A DNA stretch of 26,351 nt from Dinochytrium kinnereticum (taxonomy: Eukaryota; Chytridiomycota; Chytridiomycetes; Chytridiales; Chytridiaceae). Shown one piece after another: positions 1 to 9,707 of this stretch; the stretch's first letter is position 1, and each line of letters opens with the position of its first letter. Under the pieces are notes generated by a model that was not told the DNA's origin, searched no databases, and saw nothing but the letters and a program-made list of their open reading frames with translations. The stretch covers positions 1 to 26,351 of the forward strand of contig JADGJT010000326.1 of NCBI GenBank assembly GCA_027604005.1, given 5' to 3'. The translations under genes and the position numbers were made by a program.

Positions 1-377
1 AAAAACGACAACAACGCAACCTGTTCTCAACAAACCTGCCACCCTTAGTAAAGTGAGCTCTCGTCAGAGATAATGGTAGAATTGTATATGAAGCTCGATT
101 AATCTCGAATCAGTTGATCCAATTAGCTGCTGAAATGTAGATGAGGATTGCTTCCACCAGCATCATGTTGGATATGGCGGAGACATCCATGCGGTTTGCT
201 AGATATACGTACATCACTCTCAGCCTGGGCTGACAGCATCTTACAGAACAAAGCTACGTGTGCATATCGGCACAAACAGCACGAAAGTCCTCTGCAGCGC
301 GTTGCCAAAGAAATGATGAGGGGCGACCTGACATCAATTTTTCGTCAACAGAAAAAAAAAACGAAAACCCAGTCACC
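1..377. other. Left-edge spacer, no gene seen
   Basis: Short overlapping open frames occur on both strands, but none has a motif, a believable splice pattern or a recognisable product. The last 30 bases carry an A-run followed by a good start context (CACCATG) for the ORF at 378. This stretch may be that gene's leader, or the end of a gene lying to the left. Confidence 0.4.
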
Positions 378-758
378 ATGTTCAGAACGGCCCTAAGAAC
401 CGCAACCACCAGCATCCGATCAACCACCACCCGCGCAGCCTTCTCAACAACCACCACAACATCCTCCATCCGTTCCACATCCACCTCCCTCCCCTCCTCG
501 TTCACCGCAACCGCCTCGTCGGCATCTTCGGCGTCGGCTGGTGCGAGAAGTTTTGCCGGGTTCGCGGCGGCTAGTGGGATTTTTGGAGCTGCTTCGGCGG
601 GAGTTTTGGGGGGTTCCGTTGGATCTGCAGGGGTTGCAAGTGTTGCGGTGAGGAGTTTGTTGTTTGTTTGTTTTTGTTTTTGGGATGCTTTCATCTTTGT
701 TCCTGTTGAGTTGGGATTTCGTCGAGTTTTTGGATCGGAGAATGGCTGCAGTTCTTAG
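378..758 (+). CDS. Hypothetical small protein, possible mitochondrial presequence
   Basis: An ATG in good fungal context (CACCATG) opens a 126-residue frame. The first about 30 residues are rich in Ser, Thr, Ala and Arg with no acidic residue, as in a mitochondrial targeting sequence. A glycine/alanine-rich hydrophobic stretch follows (about residues 57-90). No family is recognised. A GTGAGG that could be a 5' splice site lies near base 650, just after the hydrophobic stretch, and the residues after it are T-rich and unconvincing. The true C-terminus may therefore be in another exon that I could not place. Low-complexity composition means the ORF could also be chance. Confidence 0.3.
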   Translation: MFRTALRTATTSIRSTTTRAAFSTTTTTSSIRSTSTSLPSSFTATASSASSASAGARSFAGFAAASGIFGAASAGVLGGSVGSAGVASVAVRSLLFVCFCFWDAFIFVPVELGFRRVFGSENGCSS

Positions 759-1896
759 ATGGTGATTTGAGTCGAAGATGGATGATGAATGATGAAGGAC
801 AGATGCTTTGAGGATGGATATTTTCGTTACATATATCTAGACTTGCCTTTATTCAGCACGTCAAACCAACTAAAACAACCGTTTTACAACAACTCCACCC
901 AGTCATCAGCAAAAGGAACCTCCCCATCAGGTCTCTCCCTCCGCGGCCGCTGTGCAAATGTTTTCACTGCCTTTGTAGCCGAAGAAGATCGGTAAGTCTC
1001 TCTTCCGCGATGTCCTTCCACTCCTTTTTGAAGTTTGCTGTTTCTCGTTCCCCTTTTTTTTTCGCTGAATCTTGGTATACGTTCAAAGCACCTAAGTTTT
1101 TGCCACCCCGAAAAAAAAAAAAAAAATTCCCCTTTTCTTCCACCTCTTTCACACACACCCCAACGGGAAAAAAAAATCATTGACAACAACTTCGAAATCA
1201 TCTTATCACCCATATCGACGATAATCCTACTTATGACCACCGAAAATCTCTTCGAATCCTTCACCCTTCCTCCTCTCTTCAAACGGCGTCGCACCTACGG
1301 ATTCTAATTGCCCCCCGCGCCGCCTTCCTGGACGCGCGCGGGTTGACTTTTTACTTTCATCCCGTATCTTTTTTTTAAAATTTGCTTCCACTTCCGTATT
1401 TTTTTTTATAAAAAAAACACCCCTCACCTTTGAATTCACCACCACTGTTCCCCCTTTTCCCTCTTATCTTTCCTTTCTTTCATTTTGAGCTAGAAGGTAA
1501 ATTGTTTCTGCTCACTTTTCTGTTCTCTCGTTTGAGTGGTTTGCCTTCAGGCGTGTAGTAGTTTTCCTTCCGTTGTTATACTAAATGCCTGTTTTCCGTA
1601 GCTAATTCTTCTTCCCTCCCTCACCCCTCTGCCCTGCTCTGATTGGTGCATTCCGTGCATGGTGGAAAAGATAACTGGTATATACTGACTGCGTTCTGTG
1701 AAAGTGAAGTGTAAATTTTGCTTGTTCCTGCTGCTGTTCCGGCGGTCCTCGGCAGATTACATCTGCAGAGATCTGCCCTGAACCGCCGGTGCTGAAACAA
1801 GGTCGCAGGTTGAGTATCTACCAGCGGACAAATTCGCAGTTTGGCTGAAACCCAAGACTGCACACCTTGCACTGAACTGAACACCTCCAACAAGCG
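759..1896. other. Pyrimidine-rich spacer and likely PacC-like gene 5' region
   Basis: No convincing complete gene is seen. The plus strand is rich in C/T with several A and T homopolymers. Positions 1497-1550 look like a 54-nt leader intron (AAG|GTAAAT at the left, TTGCCTTCAG at the right), which would belong to the 5' UTR of the zinc-finger gene starting at 1897. On the minus strand, the frame ending in a stop at 884 has an ordinary protein-like C-terminus from about 990 to 884, possibly a terminal exon, but no start exon could be placed. I looked for PacC-type GCCARG sites here and did not find a clear one. Confidence 0.35.
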
Positions 1897-3766
1897 ATGC
1901 TGTCCTCACCCGCTGCCCCGCACGATCCATCCTCACCACATGCCGCTGCCGCTGCTGCTGCAATGCCCGCCATCGCAACGCTCGCCTCGCCATCCCCCGC
2001 AGGATCCCCAGAGGAGCCGTCCTTGGCCTCATCATCGCCCATTGCCCCTCAAGCACCTGCAGCGGAGGACTCCTTCCCATCCCCTACCGCCTCACCCCTC
2101 GTTCCGTCATCCCCAACGCATCCTCCACCGCCAATGGAATGCAAATGGATTCTCAAAACCCACCCAACCTCCCCCGAAACCTACACCCTCTGCAGCCAAA
2201 CCTTCACGTCCCCAACCGAGTTCTACACGCACCTTAGTGAAGACCATGTCGGACGTCGTCGAACCAACAACCTCACCCTGAAATGCGACTGGCTGGGATG
2301 CCCACATGGTCCAGTGTTGTTTGGAAAGCGAGATCACATCGTCAGTCATTGCAGGGCTCATGTGAATCATAAACCGCATGTGTGTGATCTTTGTCCTTGC
2401 ACGTTCAAGTGGCCTCATGATTTGAAAAAGCATTTGAAGAATGCGCATGGGGTTGAGATGGTGGGTGGGAGGAAAGGCGTAGGAGAGGAGGGGAAGCCGG
2501 TGTCCCCCAGGTTGGGGAAAGGACCAGCGTCGCCGTTGATGCCTTTGTCGCCTTCTTTGGGGACGGTGAGAGCTAAAGTGAGAGGCGTCCGGTCAAAGGT
2601 GAGCATTCTTTCAGTGATCATTTATTATTGTATACGACTTCTTGGTTTGGTTTTCGCCTCATCGTTTTTTTCGTCTCAACCAACTAAAATTCAAATGGAT
2701 CAAGGCCCAAATCTCGTCCGTGAAAACCGCCATTGGCTCCCCTTCTCAACCTTCAACCTCTTCACCAACCTCAGCATCAACCGTCCCATCACCATCACTC
2801 CATCAATATCCTTTCGCACAGCCCGCGCCTCCAACCCCGTCAACCGCTTTCACCCCAACGATCATCATGACACCTCCCTCTCCAAACTTCAACTCCTCAC
2901 CCCAGCTCCTCATGACCCCAACCATGTCATCCGCCTACAACCCTTACCCGCCTCCTCAATACCTTTCTCGGCAAAGGCAGCAAGTGAGACCACCATTAAC
3001 ATCGCCGGTATTGGGCATGGAGTTTCACCCAAGAGCACCCCCGACGCCTGTGATGGATTTAGGGATGATTCAAAACCCACTCATGGGAAGTTTAATGCTC
3101 TCACCCGTTTTAGCTCAAGACAATCAGTTCACTTCAACAACCCCTCTCATCCCCTTTGACACCCACCTCCAACCCTTCACCTCCTCCTCTCTACCAATCG
3201 ACATGACCCACCACCTCCAACCACCAACCCACCCCGCCCTTTCTCGAGTCGTCAACGAAACCTTCCCAGGATCTCCCCCACTGGCCTTCCACTCCCCCTT
3301 CCAAAGCCCATACACCCCACCCTCCCCCTACACGATGATGCACCCAACCCCCATACAGGATCCAACCCAATCCCAAACAGCAGCAGCAGACATGTACTTT
3401 GAGAAATGCATGCAAGAAGCGCTGTCCCTGGACCTGAACACCCCTCAGGCGGTGTTGCCCGGCACCCCACTTCCAAACCTCGACCTTCTCACGCTTGCGA
3501 GTCCAAGCGTTGATGCGATGGGTGGGCATCTGGATGGGTCACCGTTCATTCATTTGGATCAGGCCAGTTTGGGCGTGGACTTTGGGTTTGGGTTTGATGA
3601 GGAGTTGGGAGGGAGTGGGGGTGGCGGTGGTGGGTTTTTGTTGGATGCTGGGAGTGGAGGTGGGGGCGTTGATGTTGCTGCTTTGGTGATGCAGCAGGAG
3701 GCGGTTGCTGCTTCATTTAACATGCAGATGGATGTTTTGGATATGATGAAGTTTAGAGTGGATTAA
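1897..3766 (+). CDS. PacC/Rim101-like C2H2 zinc-finger transcription factor
   Basis: Probable homologue of the ambient-pH regulator PacC/Rim101. Exon 1 is 1897-2598 and exon 2 most likely 2705-3766, giving about 586 residues; the join is in phase. After a Ser/Pro/Ala-rich N-terminus, three C2H2 fingers span about residues 82-186. They carry PacC hallmarks: [10 protein letters not shown] between fingers 1 and 2, KRDHI in finger 2, HKPHVCDLC linking to finger 3, and DLKKH in finger 3. The rest is a long Pro/Ser/Thr-rich, disordered tail with a Gly-rich patch near the end, as in activator regions. The intron's 3' site is AAG at 2702-2704; a CAG at 2819-2821 is also in phase and would remove 39 more residues. 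Finger 3 differs from the PacC consensus at positions next to the recognition helix (WPHD for RPQD). No YPxL/I motif for a PalA/Rim20 partner was seen in the tail. Family call firm; target site and pH role are inference. Confidence 0.85.
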
Positions 3767-4720
3767 TCGGTGGCTAAAGTCTGGCTTGCCCCTTTCCGTC
3801 AGCGCTGGTTCATGTTTTTTCTTGTGTTTAGCTTTTTATTTCATTTTATTATTTTTGCCTGGAGGTTAAAAGGAACGGGAGAGTGTAAAGTGAACTTTGG
3901 TTGGATTTTCACCCTCGTTCGCTTGTCCTCTTTTTGTGGAGATCACGCTTTGGTCATCCTTTCCCCACACATCCCGGCCCAACCTCTTACACACATCCTT
4001 TCCGTCGACCTATCTATGCGTTTCTTTCCATTTGTAGTTCATGTTTCACTTTATGTTTTGTTTAGAAGACCTCTTTGGGTTCTGTAACGGAAGGTCCTTT
4101 CACTTTTTCCTCTTTAGATTCACAGTGTCAAATAGATGATTGTTGGATAAACCCTGTCTCAAATCATCACACTACGCGTTTCGTGATTCTCTCTGCTGTT
4201 CTTTGACGGCAGCTCTTGGCCATAAACAACGTGTTTTGGTAGCATACCTTTCTTTTTTTCAGTCTTGCTTTTAGTCTCATCATGATGTCTGGACTCTACC
4301 GATTCAACTCCATTCTTCCGTGTGCGTTCAATCGAGCGTTTAGTCGCATTTGAGTGTCGTGAGATACGGGCGGACATTTCGGCGGATGCATTCCTCATGG
4401 TTTTGATATATGGCATGGCAGTATCTAAGACAAGGATGGAGCATGAGATCAAGCCAACGCATCTGTATGTATCAACATGTTTTTTCAATATTTTTATTTG
4501 CTTTCATCTTTTTCCATACACAAGGTAAATAACATGTCTCAAAAAAAAGACGGAGTATCAGCTATGATTAATAATCTAACCAGAAGAAACAATGGAAATT
4601 GAGGTTGAATAGGTATGAATGTCGTGACAAGAAACGCCTAACCGAAAAAAAAAAAGAAACAAAGAAAGAGGCACCCAAACCCCCACTCAAAAAAAAGAAC
4701 GAAAGAGCCAACCAAAAACT
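3767..4720. other. Convergent 3' spacer, no gene seen
   Basis: This lies between the 3' ends of the PacC-like gene (plus) and the desaturase gene (minus). The left half is T-rich on the plus strand, as expected for a 3' UTR. Near 4640-4720 it becomes A-rich on the plus strand, which is T-rich on the minus strand where the desaturase 3' UTR would lie. The open frames here have no motifs. Confidence 0.5.
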
Positions 4721-6429
4721 CTACTCCTCCTTCGACTTAAAATCGTCCGGCACATCCCCCCTAAACCTCGCATACCTCAAATGTGACATGAGGTTTCTCG
4801 CCGCATTCGAATGATCGTAAATGGCTCCATTAAAGGCTTCCGTCATGTCACGTCCAACACCAGCTTTAAGGAATCCACGACCACCAGGATGGTCGTCCAT
4901 GAACTTTGTCACGTCGTAGACAATCTTGTCAATGATGATAAGCTGGCGTCCTGTTTGTTCAATCTCGCGGGTGACTGTGGTAAGGGGAGGAGGGGGGGAG
5001 TTAGCTTTGGAGGGCGAACAACAATTTCTCGAGGTGAAGGTTGGGTCAAAGTAAACATTGGGATAGAACCCTCAACTCACCCTCTTCAAACCCAACAACC
5101 TTCAACGTCTCCACGTCCACCCCCCAATCCAGTCGTTTCTTAACCTCATCAATCTTCTTCTGCTGCATCATCACTCGTCCCTTCACAATCTCATTCTCCG
5201 GAAACTCCTTCAAATCTCTCGTCCACCCCACAAGGCTCGCCAACCAGATGGACCACTTCGTTGGGTCGTATTGGTACCATTGAATGGCATTACGGTAGTC
5301 AGAGGGGAACTCATGGTGAAAGTTGTGGTAGCCTTCTCCGAGGGTGACGATCGCGGTGATGAAGTGGTCGCGGGGGGAGTGTTTGTCGTCAAACGACGTT
5401 TCGCCGAGGTAGTGAGCGAGGGAGTTGACGCAGAAGGTTGCGTGGTGGACTAGTTGAAGGTGTCAGAAGCGGGTATGCATTTGAAGTAGGAAGGAAGTAA
5501 GGTGTGCCTTACCAAAGACGAGACGGAGGACGCCAGCGTAAAAGTAACCGCCAGCCCAGTCACCCCAACCAAAGCCAGCGACAAGGGTAGGGAGAACAAA
5601 AGCCATAAACGAGGCGACCCTAGAGAAAAGCACGAACAGTCAGCCAAAAAAAGCCCTCACCCCTTCCAGTCCTAAAGAGAGACAGAACAACAAAAACAAA
5701 AACATGAACTGACGCGACCCACCAAACATAATTCTTGTGCTGCCACATAATCATAGGATCCCTATTCAAATCCGAAATATCCACCCTGCCAATCTCCTTC
5801 TTATCCTGCTTCACCAACATCCACCCAATATGGCTCCAAAACAACCCATTCTGAGCTCCATATGGATCTCTTGGTGTGTCTGTGAACCGATGATGCGCAC
5901 GGTGATCTCTACACCACCATCGAATGGATCCCTCAAAGGCTCCAGAAGCGATCAACATGAGAAAGTATTGGAAGGGTCGGGACGCGTCGTAAGAGCGGTG
6001 AGACCAGTAGCGGTGGTAACCTGGTTGAGTTGATAAAGGGTTATTCTTGATAATATTGCGGGGAACAGAGTGCCATGAACGAACTCACCTCCTGTGATGC
6101 CGAAACCGGTTAAGAAGTACCAAGTGACTGACAGGATGAATGTTTTCCACATGAGTGGGACGGTGAGAAGGCCGTAGAGACCGATAATAGGTGTGCCAAA
6201 GAGAAGACCGACATGAAGCCACCGAATGTCCTGCAGTCAAAACGGAGATCAGCATCTCCAACCCACAAGCAGGCAATCACCAAAAGAGTAAACCAAGAGA
6301 CAATGCCCATCATACCTTCAGAGTGATGGGTTTGGGAGTAAGGGGTTTGGGTTTTGGGGTGGCGGATCCGTTTGTATTAGCAGGTTTTTCAGCTCCGTAC
6401 GGAGCAGTTAATGTCGCCGTAGTTGACAT
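4721..6429 (-). CDS. OLE1: Delta-9 stearoyl-CoA desaturase with C-terminal cytochrome b5 domain
   Basis: Introduces the first double bond into palmitoyl- and stearoyl-CoA in the ER membrane. Six exons on the minus strand, 6429-6316, 6230-6089, 6020-5723, 5619-5513, 5449-5081 and 4974-4721, sum to 427 codons plus stop with every phase matching. All three di-iron histidine boxes are present: HRYWSH (residues 88-93), HRAHH (125-129) and HNFHH (262-266), plus the family's NSLAH segment. The membrane segments before box I and between boxes II and III are hydrophobic. A cytochrome b5 domain fills about residues 344-420, with heme ligands His372 in DHPGG and His398 in YDHSNAA, so it carries its own electron donor like yeast Ole1. 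At 427 residues it is shorter than Ole1 (510), mostly through a short N-terminus. All introns are 63-106 nt with TAG/CAG acceptors. The start gives MSTTAT and a Pro/Lys-rich leader typical of the family. Confidence 0.95.
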
Positions 6430-7600
6430 AGTGGGTGAAGGGTGTGTGTGTGCAAAAAGCGAAGATAGTCGTCCGCTCGTTCTGATTACTATTTTCTCTT
6501 ATTCAAACTTGCAGAGGAGAGGCAGCGGCGTGTGCGTTTTTTAAAGTATGAGAATCCAGGGATGAGGTTCAAGCGTCTTCGTATCGCTGATTGACGCGAT
6601 CAAAGGGTAATTGGGAGTTGACTGGCCGTGATGGAAGAAAGGAATGCGGATTCCGGCCCTGTTTTATAATAGACACCAAAGGGCAAAAAGAAGAAGAAAA
6701 ACAGAGGACACGAAGCACAGCTGTTGTGTGAGGTGACGTACGACTGGCAAGCTGCGGATCAGGGATCTCGCGCACATCCACACATTGTGATTTATTATTA
6801 TTCTTATTCATTTCGCTGGCTGTCGCTTCGCAGACCAAACTGCCTTTCCTTTCATCCCGCGTTGGGGGAAGAATTCGCGTCGAGGCAGAACGGAAGAAAC
6901 CCAACGCGTCTCTGGAATATCTCGCCTGCGTTGCACAACGGGGTTTTTCCCCATTCTAGCGGCGGAGTTCTCTTTGGGGGAAACGCGTTGTGGCCGATGT
7001 TGGCGTTGGCTCAACGTGTCTGCCCACGCGATGGGAGGTCGTCGAACGCGGAGGCAGCGAAGGCGTTTATTTATCGTGGAATCAATCACCCTGGAGCCCT
7101 TGCAGGCGTGGAGGCGACAGATGATCGGGTCCTGCCCAAGCATGTCGTCACCCTTTTCAGCCTTGTTCAAACAAGCACACGATCTCAGCTTTTCTTCTTC
7201 CATTCAAACGCCCTTCCCTCGCCCACCCCGCAGCAGCCCTCAACCCCAACTCCTTCAACATTCCAGCACCCCGCGCAGCATGCCTCGCTCGAACAACTGG
7301 ATCCTTTGCAATCCTCGTAAGGGCAGCATTCGCAAACGCCAGTATGAGTCTGCAATCCTTTAACCTCCGAGTTGAGCTTCGGTTCCCTGCAGCAAGGAGA
7401 ATATCAATTGCTTTCTGCTGTTAGCTTTGACAGACAAGTCTTGCGGCCCCGTACATCCTGTACCCGGTATATACGGATGGGACCCAGATACGGTACTATG
7501 GACGATGAATGGGAGTATAGCCAGCTGTGAGAATGTCTACAAAAATATCAACACAGATCGACAGTAGCCTGAATTCACCAATTCCGAAACGATCTGTATG
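6430..7600. other. Desaturase upstream region; no supported gene
   Basis: The desaturase promoter must lie in the first part. Long overlapping frames run on the plus strand between about 6724 and 7363, but they are Ser/Pro-rich, lack motifs and do not join to anything downstream. A plus-strand ATG at 7142 opens a 73-residue frame of the same kind, with a possible donor (GTAAGG) at 7318. No acceptor and second exon could be justified. An undetected small gene cannot be excluded. Confidence 0.35.
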
Positions 7601-7630
7601 GGGGCCGTCACCTCAACAGCGCCCACCGCA

Positions 7631-8232
7631 TCCTCAAAAGCTTTCAAAATTCCTCTCATAATCCCCTCTCCTCGCCCAATATATCGAAAGCGGAGCCCAA
7701 GCAATCAACTTCAACATCGAAAGCGGAGCCCAAGCAATCAATATCAACCCTCCATTGAACGGTGCAATAGCCTTCTCGAATGCCTCCACGTTTTGATGAA
7801 GCTCTTCTCGAATCTCCGAGCGATGCAATGGCCACTTCCATGCCAAGTCCAAAAGGTTAAGGACCGTAATCGTCATTCAGTATGCATAGCTCAACGTTGA
7901 CCTGGGATGTTTCGCGTGCAGCTCGTACTTTTCTCATGCTCAGTAGGGCGATGGAGGGGAAGACGTTGATGACTCGTACGAGCGGTTTGTCACCAACCTC
8001 ATTGCATGTTCTATTATCAGGTCAATACGGCTTAAAGGTAAAGCATGCAACTCACTGAATAGTTCGATTGTAAAAAATCAATACTCTTACGGAGATTCTC
8101 CTGGTAAAAGGAGTAGGCGTTATAGAAGTTAAACACTGTGCCTTGGTCAAATCCCAACAGGTAATTTAAGAAAGGTGCATTGGGACGGCTACCAACGTTG
8201 ATCCAGGTGAAAATCCACCATTTGATGCACAA
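7631..8232 (-). pseudogene. Unidentified coding remnant or poorly resolved spliced gene
   Basis: Three protein-like stretches follow one another on the minus strand. The first (8232 to about 8056) ends in a clean donor (TCA|GTGAGT). The second (about 8000-7885) resumes in phase, but after a GAG rather than a normal acceptor. The third (7876-7634) needs a frame change and ends in a hydrophobic segment of about 25 residues, possibly membrane-spanning, built partly from a duplicated 11-residue unit. No start codon exon could be found upstream and no family is recognised. The abnormal acceptor, frame change and internal duplication suggest a decaying gene. An alternative is a real gene whose introns I have misjudged. 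Confidence 0.3.
7683..7748. repeat. Two-copy 33-bp tandem repeat
   Basis: Positions 7683-7715 and 7716-7748 are near-identical 33-base units sharing the core atcgaaagcggagcccaagc, with differences only near the right end. The unit length is a multiple of three, so the duplication keeps frame. On the minus strand it doubles an 11-residue segment containing LIAWAPLS. Confidence 0.9.
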
Positions 8233-9707
8233 GTCTACTACTCACTTATCTCTCTCAAAGGTAAATCTATGGCGTAGAGGGTATATGATCACCATCACCC
8301 TTTTCGACCAAAATGAATGATATTATATTCATGGTCCCTGGGGGGACGAAAACGAGGATGTTCATTCTACACGCGAGAATCATGCACTGAGCGCGAGGTT
8401 CCCGCAATTCCAAGCCAGCAAGTCACGAAAAACTCAATACTCCAAACACTTACAGTGAGATGTGTCGTTTCTTTGCTTTACTTTCACCCCCCTTTTGAAC
8501 CCAAATTAACGACCAAACACGCGTCAAGGTAAACACCTGCCAAGCTCTTCATTCATATCATTCCATGTTCGAGAAATAAAAAAAAAACCAACCTCCAAAG
8601 CCCCTCTAAACACCTAAACCCAGCACAACAACAACGGGAAAAACAACAACAACAACAGCACGATAACAGAAAGGACAAACGAACCAAACCAAATCAAAAA
8701 CAAAAAAACAAGCAAATCCTCACAACAAGCACAAAACAAAACAAAGGCAAAGGTAACCAATATTCCCACCACAAAATCAAAACAAACTGCACGTTACAAA
8801 AGAAAAATAATCTCGTGAGATGGTATAAAAAACGACCGAGCGGGTGGTAAGAAGAGGAAGAAGGGGGGGGAGGGGGGATAGATAACACCCCAAGGCGAAC
8901 ATGTAAAGCGTAGTATGGAGTGAGGTCGAAAAGAAGAATAAGAAGCAACAAAAGGGCAAAGAAGAAAGAAGACGGAATGGGGTGAGCGAGACGTAATTCG
9001 GAGAAACCAACAACAACGGTAAAAGTCAAACAACCACATCATAAAGTTCAAAACATGCTGCTATGGTGAGGAACCGGGGGAAAAAAAAAAAGGTAATGGA
9101 AGCTAGGGAGGTTGAAAAAGTGAAGACAAACGGCGATTGTAAGAATAAAAAAGAAAGGGAAACAAACCAACAGTACTGTAACTATTTCACTCCCCTCAAT
9201 CCAACATAGGAGATAAAAAGAAGGATACTGCAAGGCCCACCACGATCCTCCAATGTTCACAATGAAAAAAAGAGGAAATTAAGACAAACGGGGGCCAAAA
9301 AAAAAAAAAAGCACCACCACAACATGAAAAAGTGCATGCAAAAGCAATATAGCATAGCTTCCTACTTTTTTCTTTTCAAGTAAAATCATACTCCCTCCCA
9401 AACATCAAGCCAAAGAAAGCATCAGGCTCAAGTATAAAAGTGGTGAAAGGAAGGGAGGGGGCGGGTTGACGAGATCACGAGAAAAACAATAAAAAACAAT
9501 AAAAAAATAAACAACCGCAACTAAAAAAACTTTTTCCCAAGTGCGAATAACAAAACAGTACCGCATACGACCCAAGGAAAGAGAAAAAGAAAAAAGAACG
9601 GGAAAGCCTGCCCACTGCTTCGACATCGCAAAAGTTGTCACACGTCAATCGCTCATCGGCCCACCATCCCCACCCACCACGAATCCAAAGGCGAGGTAAA
9701 CAACAGC
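8233..9707. other. A-rich, gene-poor block downstream of the casein kinase gene
   Basis: From about 8575 to 9600 the plus strand is strongly A-rich, with many CAA/AAC runs (for example 8621-8660) and A-homopolymers. The minus-strand open frames are the resulting Phe/Leu/Ser-rich translations and are not credible proteins. The right part is T-rich in the sense of the casein kinase gene and probably includes its 3' UTR, though 1.1 kb would be long for one. Region 8233-8575 may hold an upstream exon of the unresolved minus-strand gene. Confidence 0.45.

Noticed and set aside
2822..2824. CAG at 2819-2821 as the acceptor of the PacC-like intron
   Set aside because: It is also in phase, giving a 223-nt intron, but the 106-nt AAG version fits the intron sizes of the window better; not decisive because the tail is not conserved.
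4159..4488. Minus-strand 109-codon frame
   Set aside because: It begins with a non-ATG codon, has no motif, and lies where two converging 3' UTRs are expected.
8694..9260. Several minus-strand frames rich in Phe, Leu and Ser
   Set aside because: They are translations of T-rich non-coding sequence with no motif or gene-like codon use.
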